A stretch of DNA of 64,000 bases from Setophaga petechia (Eukaryota; Chordata; Aves; Passeriformes; Parulidae). Where the stretch lies: assembly GCA_024362935.1 (NCBI GenBank), contig JANCRA010000007.1:16834003-16898002 (forward strand), given 5' to 3'. Under the pieces are notes generated by a model. The model was given only the letters and a program-made list of their open reading frames with translations. It did not search any database and was not told the DNA's origin. Below are positions 56,848-64,000 of the stretch, piece after piece; the first letter of the stretch is position 1, and each line of letters begins with the position of its first letter. A program made the translations under genes and the position numbers.

Positions 56848-59800
56848 ACTCAATGAACATGTCAGATCCTGAAACCTAGCAGGCTTTTGCAGGTGGTATT
56901 TGAAATGAGCTGCAAAACAAGACAGCCTTTGATAGGTGTATGAATTTGTATAAATGTATGAGGAATTGTTCACATAAATCCCTCTGCTGTCACAGTGATT
57001 TATTACATGTGCAAAGCTCATGACATCCAAATGGAGCTATAGCTGTGCTGCCTAACAGCTGGACCTGGAGTGAATTAATGCAGTATCATAATTCAGTAAA
57101 GGAGCTCTGCTCATGTCACAGAACCAAGGAGCAGCATATGAATGTTTTATCAGCCTAGCAGTGACCTGAGAATATATTTACACAAGTATGTAGTATGTAT
57201 TGCTCTTCTATTCATTATCCTATGCATTAAGACATTATTTCTGTCATATCATACTCAGATTTAACTAGAGGAGCCAAAGATGTAAAAACATACAGCTAAT
57301 TGAAAATGTTAATAGAAAAAAACCCTTGAAAACAGCTCTTACTTTGACTATTTCCTTTTACATTCTTCCCTATCTGAATTGATCATTGCACATGATCAGA
57401 TGATTGGCAGTCTCCTTCTCAGCTAAGCATTAGGAAAGCTGCACATGGTGGATGAAATACACTTAAATTGAATGCCTCAAATCCTGGAACTGGCCTCATC
57501 CTTCTTATGACAGCCAGAAGCAGAGATGGTGAAGTGGTGTAGGCTGTGATGTATTGAGAACTTTACCTCTAATATATCTTACTCATAGACATTGGTGTAT
57601 AGAGATAGGTTTTCACTTTTTTTTTCCTGCTAAACAAAGTTATGTGAAAGCTTGCTTGTTTCAGGTTTGTTGAAGTTTTGCTCCTTAAGAAGGCAGCCTG
57701 CTTCAGAGTGGTTTATGATTCCATCTCTCCTTAGACTCATCAGTGCATTGCATGAATGTCTGAATGGTGCCTGTGCCCCATGATAGAAAATTGTGGAATC
57801 AGCAGGAAATTACCCGGTGTTTCACACTTGGTCTGGTCAAACATAGATCATAATCTGATCTCCATTGAAGAAGAGGTATTTTGAGAATGTTCACTTCTGT
57901 TTTGAGGAAACCCAGAGACAGGCCAGCAACCCTCAGTGGCCCCTAGAGTAGAGTCCTTAGGATTGATTGCTGCTTTGCAGTTCCCATGGTTTTTTTCTAG
58001 ACTTGAGGTGGCTGTGGGGGATGGTAGTGCCATAGGGCTGGGCTGTACTGCACTATTGCAGCATGGCAAGTAAACCCAACAGTTATGAAATCTCATCTTT
58101 TCCCCCTTTCATTGCACAGATAAAAATGACATCTGCAAAGAAATGAAAAAGGCGCATGGCAGGAATTAAAATACCATGGTCAAGGCAACTTGAAGACTCC
58201 TGATCCCCAGTGTTTGGCCCAGGCTATTGTATTCTTTTGTCCCATATTTTCCTTATAAGGCTGCTGGTATCTTGAGCAAATTCAGATCCTTCTAGTCTGA
58301 CACTGGAGAAAGAGACAATACTCAACACAAAAGTTATCCTGAATCCTATGTATCTTGTCAGCTATGACATTCATATCCTGGTAGAGATTTCTGTGTGCAG
58401 CTTTATGGTCTCATGCATATATTTCACATACAATTTGTAGGTATTTACTGATGAAAGGTGCAATCTGCAAAGTAACAACCCAGAACTCTATAGGTTAATA
58501 TAAGGGATTCCATTTTTCTTGCTCTGCCCTTGATTTCTGTCCACTGCTTGATTCTGTCTCTAATAGTCCAGTAGCCCTGCTGCCTGTTTCAGAACTGCCA
58601 GGAAGCTGGTGCTTTTATTATGATCTTTCCAGATATTATATTCTTCATTTTTATTGTGTTATAAATCTTGGTTCATAACGTGTCCACCTAATTTGTTTTC
58701 TCTTGCTTCTAGGTGTAGGCACAATCTCTTCATTTGCTCTTACAGTTGGTTATGAATTCATTATCAAACTCAAGGGATGCTTTGTTATCTTCCATTCTGT
58801 GGCCCTTTCAAAGTCTCCCCCACAACTTATTTATTTACTTCTCAGCCCCCATTAATCATTGCCATATGTGCCTCACTTTGCAGAGATACTCTGGGCCACT
58901 CATGGCTGTTGAACAAATGTAGAAGACACACATGAGTTGCTGGTCATACTCTACTTAGAGAAGAGACCACACACACAGCCACAAGCTCCAAAGACTGGGA
59001 AGTCAAAGGCACACATTAAATTAATATGGACCAGCTTTTTACAGCCAGAAACAGAGAGAGGGGGAAACCCTGACTTCTGTTTCTGCACAGAAACTGATTA
59101 CATGGTGATTATTTTAAAGGTCAGGTTTCTGTTGATAATACATCCCTAGGAATTTATTTTAATATGCATCCAGTTTGAGGTTAAGCTCATGAGTTTAATT
59201 TCAGTTCATGAGACAAAGAGATTTGGTCTATTGTTCATTAAATAAAATATGCTTCATTTAGGTGATAGAAATCTATTTGAACATTCCAGGACGCGTAGTT
59301 GCTTTGAGCTGTTCAGCTGGTTCCAGCATCCAAGTTGCTTATTTCCATGGTTCCTTAAGGTATGTGTCTGGCTGCTGCAGCAAAGATGGAGCAACAACAA
59401 CAAGACACAGAGAAACATGCTGATGTAGCTATAAAGTAAATAATTTTTCACACAGCATTAATTTATAATAATTAGGCAGTAGGGCCTACTGTTGATGAGT
59501 GTCAGTGAGACTAAGGGCTTAGCAAGATCTGAAGTGACTCTGGGTCTTTATAGGCTCTACTATAATTGCTTTGCCTAAGCACAATAAAGAAAAATAACCC
59601 AGAACTTAGGAAAAGTTCACGAGTTCATGGTGAAGCCTGAACATCACAACAGTTTTAGGATGTCAGTAAAGATACTAAAATCTAAATTTTCTGCTAGACC
59701 TGTGCATGGTGCAGATGGTGGTTTGCCAAAAGTCTGAGTCCTGACATCTCAGTACTATATATCTTGTTAACACATCCCAGTTACTTGTTATTTTTATACA

Positions 59801-60334
59801 CTTATATTCCTGTCTAAGGAAAAGAATTTACCTGAAAGGTAAAGCAATGAATTGCAGTGGAATAAGTTTCTGTAAAAATTCTAGAGTTGTGTAGCATGTC
59901 ACCAATGCAGTTTTGGCTAAATGATGATGACTGCTCTTCTCTTTCCTAATAATAGTAACTCAAATTGGTGTATGTGTACTTACTACATATTGTTGTGTTT
60001 TAGGTGTATGTACAACTTTACAAGCATTTAGAAACGATAGGAGAAAAATAAAGAACTGGGCTTAAAATTAATAAAACCCCAATACAATCTTCCCTACTTC
60101 ACCATATGCTTTTCATGTTCCATTAGGGACCCAGGGGAATGCAATCCAGGGTTGTCATATACTTACTTTTAGAGTGATTTCTCTGTGTCTTCACAATCAT
60201 TTCAAGTTCTGCAGGTGAAGGAAACTCAGATGCCAGTACCACATGCATAAACCCACGAGGGCCCTGTTCAGCATGTAACTCCTGTTCTGTGTTTCCCCAG
60301 AGCTGTTCCTGGCTTGGTGCTAGAGGTTTGGAAA
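56848..60334. other. Gene-poor DNA, no gene seen
   Basis: AT-rich sequence with scattered short frames and no recognisable repeats or exons. A short minus-strand segment at about 60167-60208 is bracketed by CTGCAG and GTAAGT-like sites but is only about 42 bp. Confidence 0.5.
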
Positions 60335-60683
60335 GCCTTCTGGTTCCCTTTCCTTGCCTGCCTCTCATCTGAGACTTGAGACTTCTGCCAGCAGAAACAG
60401 CTTAGCCTACAGGCTTGCTTCTTTGGCTCAAAGGTATGACAAAACTTTTCAGAACATAATCATTAAGTGTGTTGTTGCTAGCATCAGATTTCAACATGTT
60501 AATAAATATTATTGCTCCATCAAAAATTCTGGCCACAATGGTAGGAGTACTACCTTGAGGCTGAAGGTTGATTTCAACAACAGCCATCAGATCACCATTT
60601 CTTTTACCAAGGTGATGCTTTTGTGTTGCAATTTCTTCTATGAACTTTTGAAGATTTATCTCATAAAACCCAATGTAGCACAA
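60335..60683 (-). pseudogene. Decayed coding relic of an uncharacterised animal protein family
   Basis: A minus-strand frame (60683 down to 60402, no ATG at its start) reads HHLGKRNGDLMAVVEINLQP, then IVARIFDGAIIFINMLKSDA, then NDYVLKSFVIPL. From memory, this matches in order and spacing a block found in large uncharacterised proteins of fish and invertebrates. That block has an HLGTKSDLL-like segment, about 24 residues, then a DGA..I..MLK motif, a T..Y motif and F.IP. Directly downstream, in another frame (60368-60335), is RGRQGKGTRR, resembling the family's next conserved RGKG.RR motif. The frame change, the shortened spacing between the two motifs, and an in-frame stop just upstream indicate a dead fragment. 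Family identity is unverified. Confidence 0.5.
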
Positions 60684-63600
60684 TTTCTGTCATTGACAAT
60701 TGTCTTTCTTCTAAACCATTGCCATCTAGTCTAGTAATTTGTTTCTATGAAAAGGGTATTCAGATTAACATCTGACGTTTTCTGCACCCCATATAGAATT
60801 TCTCTTTCTGACTCTGTTGCAGTAGTCCTTATTGCACTGTTGTTCTGCCCCAGACTGTATTTGCATGGAATGCAGAGGGATACATGTGATTGCATGGGGT
60901 ACAGAGGCATGGGATGACTCTTCTGATGTACCCAACTCATGAAGGGATGTGTGTCTCTATTATTTTGAGGTATTAGGAAGCTACTAATAGTCTTGCTATA
61001 CTAAATACAGTTAATTTTCCATAACCATCAAGCACCGTTCACAGACTCAAGCTGCAGTAAAGTAATAGAGAAATGACTGCTAACATTTAGGCAAATTAAA
61101 TGCCCACTGGAAGGCAGAGGAATTTCTTTAAATTTTCAGCTTCAAACATCACCAGATGATGATGCTACAAAGTATGGTGATTTTCACATAATGAATTGTG
61201 TGGCAATGGGAACAAGAATATACCTATGTACGTACATACATATATGGGTTTTCAAACAAGAATGTATCTGACAGGATTACAGATGTACATACCTTGGACT
61301 GTGATTTTTTTTCTGACTATCAGAATTGCTAGTGAATGTGTCCTTAAATCAATTACAGTGAAGATCTTGTTGGAAGAAAAACATAGAGTACACTTCTTGT
61401 ATGCATTGTGATAAAATGGCACGTGGCAATGTCCTTAAAATGGTTGCTACAGCCAATAAAGCTGGAAAGGTCTCGATGCAATATCCAAATTTATGTATTA
61501 AGGTCAAGATGTATGACTGATAGTTCTAAGGCTTGTTGCATTTGCATATATTCCCTTAGTTTATATGCAGGGGAGGAAAATCTGTCCCCAAGCTTCTGGG
61601 TAATAATGGCAGTCAGACTGAGTTGGCTCAGGAGATTAATCATTGCAGTCCAGTATCTAAATCAGTACCTAGGCTTTGCCCTGTAGGTTCCCACTGTTGT
61701 TATCCTCTCATCACTCTGAAGTGCATTTCATAAATTATACTCAGTCTCTTTTCCTTTGTCCACCCCATCAGGGTCAGTCAACCAAGATACCAGCTAAATA
61801 AGGAAGGTGCTTATTTCTTAGAAATGGTCTCTAACTAGTACAAGCACAAAGAGAGTACTGTAAATATCCCAGAGGTCACAACCTGTGTTACAATTTAATG
61901 CAATGAGGTTGCACATTCATAATCCTTAGGTGGAAGCTCTTATCTCCCTACTTCAGCTGCACCATGTTACCCATTTTAAATGTTTATTGATTTGTTATAG
62001 ATATGTTTTCTATTGATAAACATTCTCAGACAAAGGCTTGTGTACAGATAGGTTTCCTAAAATGCTGTGCAAGCCCAGAGGAAAGCACTAGTTTCACACC
62101 TAATAGAAGTGCTGCAATGGCAAAATAAAACTGTGACTGTTTTAGTGGGTTGGAGACAATGGAGGGAGTTTTCAGGGTAATTCATGGGTAGGACAGGACA
62201 GATTTCTTAATTTGTGTTAAAAGAAATAATTACATCTTGCAGCCAGTGTCCTGTGATAGGAACGTGTGATATACAGGACCTCAGGACTTCTATCCCAGAT
62301 TGACAGCTTGGTGTTAGACTGTGACAGTCATTTAATTTTCAGAGTCTCAAAAATAATTGAGCTTTGCTTTCTATCTGAAGCTATGTTGAAAACTACAGAG
62401 GAAAATTAACTCCTTGCTTGGACATTAATGGTATCCCAAATTAAACAGCAGTATTTCTGTATGCATATATATATGGAATATGTCATAGAGACACAAGTTG
62501 TTGATATCTTGTGTTTTCAACAGAAAGCACTGACATTCCCAGAGTGGAGTGGTTTATTCAGAAGACAAGTGACAGCAAAAGCTGTGTGACTCAAGGTATG
62601 TCTTTCAGTAATTCTCTGTAATTTGTATGTTTATTCCAAACAAATGCTACAAATGACTTGTTATTACCTAACAATTCAGAACCTTAGGGATTCTGTATAT
62701 ACAGCTTACTTCTCCCTCATCAGTTTTAAGCTTTAGACTGAGGCAGATGTAGACTATGTAGCAAAACACAAATGTGATGACTCAAGGGTTTTGGTTAACT
62801 AGTTGTGATAACTTTTAAAACAATACTGTCCTCAGTTTTCCTTTTTGGCCCTTTATTAAAATTAAACATCCTGCCAAAGCATGCACAGTAGGGTTTGTGC
62901 TCTGTCCTAGGACTTTAATACTGGTACCTTGCTTAAGCTACTTGGTAGACTGGTTGTTGGGAAGCAAGTCCATGTCTAAAGTTTGTGCACAGCACTGAAT
63001 TTACCACAGTGGGACGGTGGCTGCTCAGAAGACTAGAAAACAATGATTTTCAGAGTGTGGATTACATTGGTAGTTTGGGTATTTGAAAGAGACAGGGGAT
63101 GAGTCAACAAGGCATTACACTTGAATTTGTCAGGAAGGATACTGAGGTCTAGAACACAACTGGGTACTGACAGCAGGTTAACCATGAGAGGCTGGGACTC
63201 AGCAGGAGCTAATATTTTCTCAGTTGCAAGTGGATTGGTCGAAGGACAAATACTTGGGAGCTACTTCTTTACTCTGTCTCTGGTTTTGTGTAAAATGCCC
63301 GCCCAGTAGGATAAGAGACTGCAGTGGTGGGAAATGGAGGTTTTGGGAGTTGGTGAATAGAGAAGAACTCTGCAGCTTTAAACAGATCACCTAGGATGTT
63401 TTCAGTTGGTGAAAGCCTTATTGAGTGAAGCCTTCCAGATTATTTTAGCTTAAATTTTAAGGCTAAGAAAGGGATTATATATCATGTTACTTAATTCTTT
63501 GGCAAAAAGAGATTGGGGAAAAAAATCTGCCCGTGCAATGGCCAAATTGGGAATATTAGTTTAGTAATAGTTTCAAAATGCCTTCTGAGCCTTTAATGGA

Positions 63601-64000
63601 AATGTAGATTATGATGATGACTGTTATTATTTCAAAATCTGAGTTTTAAGTTTACCACTATTTACTATGATTTCTTATGCAAGAGAGGTCAGAACTTAGA
63701 TCTAACATTTTCTACAAACTTAAATCTTCTTGATGCAGGAGAGATGAAGGAATCTACTTTTTTTTTTTTTTTAAATCAATCTAATTTATTTCTGATTTTG
63801 TTTATGTATGTTTCTGTTTAATGTTGCTGTGCTCAGATTCTTCATATTGCAAAAGTTTTAGGCTTGCTGTGGTTAGATAAAGATTCCCTTGCAGCTGACA
63901 GAAATAAAGACAGAAAGCAAATTAAATCCCAGCAGAGAATAAGTGCTTTGCTCCTCTCCCAAACTGCTTTCAAGGCTTCTTACAAGTGAACATTCTGAGA
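60684..64000. other. Gene-poor DNA, no supported gene
   Basis: AT-rich sequence with a T15 run at 63758-63772. The only exon-like item is the bracketed 72 bp segment at 62524-62595. All other frames are short and unremarkable. Confidence 0.5.
62524..62595 (+). other. Candidate unassigned exon (72 bp)
   Basis: The segment is preceded by TTGTGTTTTCAACAG and followed by GTATGT, acceptable acceptor and donor sites. One frame is fully open with phases that preserve frame across the exon, reading STDIPRVEWFIQKTSDSKSC then VTQ. The other two frames contain stops. No flanking exons were identified and I do not recognise the protein. Splice-like signals around a short open stretch also occur by chance. 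Confidence 0.25.

Overview
This is a stretch of avian nuclear DNA. Vertebrate-type split genes with GT/AG introns and CpG-island promoters place it in a vertebrate. Several decayed CR1 LINE tails and endogenous-retrovirus LTRs of a kind common in songbirds point to a bird, probably a passerine. No bacterial, organellar, CRISPR or phage features are present.

Only two protein-coding genes can be identified, both on the minus strand and both in the first 15 kb. ANXA7 (annexin A7, synexin) enters from the left edge. Its first three coding exons lie at 87-188, 502-718 and 3404-3460, and a likely untranslated first exon sits in a CpG island at about 4.25-5.2 kb. The annexin core lies outside the window. 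EIF3F (translation initiation factor eIF3 subunit f) is complete. Its eight coding exons between 14172 and 9734 join in frame to 990 bp, giving 329 residues plus a stop codon. Its polyadenylation signal is at 9443-9448 and its CpG-island promoter at about 13.6-14.7 kb. That promoter has seven CCAAT pentamers in 276 bp, a short pyrimidine tract just upstream of the ATG, and a YY1-type motif over the start codon.

From about 15 kb to the right end (49 kb) no recognised gene is found. The region holds CR1 remnants (about 15.05, 18.83 and 32.84 kb), two copies of one LTR-like repeat (16.26 and 37.62 kb), and an LTR split by a second solo LTR (about 17.05-17.83 kb). A small CpG island at 19.2-19.4 kb carries a perfect CTCF core match. 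At 20.67 kb there is a duplicated palindrome. At about 60.4 kb there is a minus-strand relic resembling an uncharacterised animal protein family. The remainder is AT-rich single-copy sequence whose ORFs look like chance.

The two genes are not a functional unit. One is a calcium-dependent membrane-binding protein and the other a core translation factor, each with its own housekeeping-type promoter. I found no strong case for an undescribed biological system. The best follow-up targets are the 60.4 kb protein relic, the EIF3F promoter layout, the CTCF/CpG islet at 19.3 kb, the nested LTRs and the 20.7 kb palindromes. Coordinates of repeats and islands were judged by eye and are approximate unless a splice site or target duplication fixes them.
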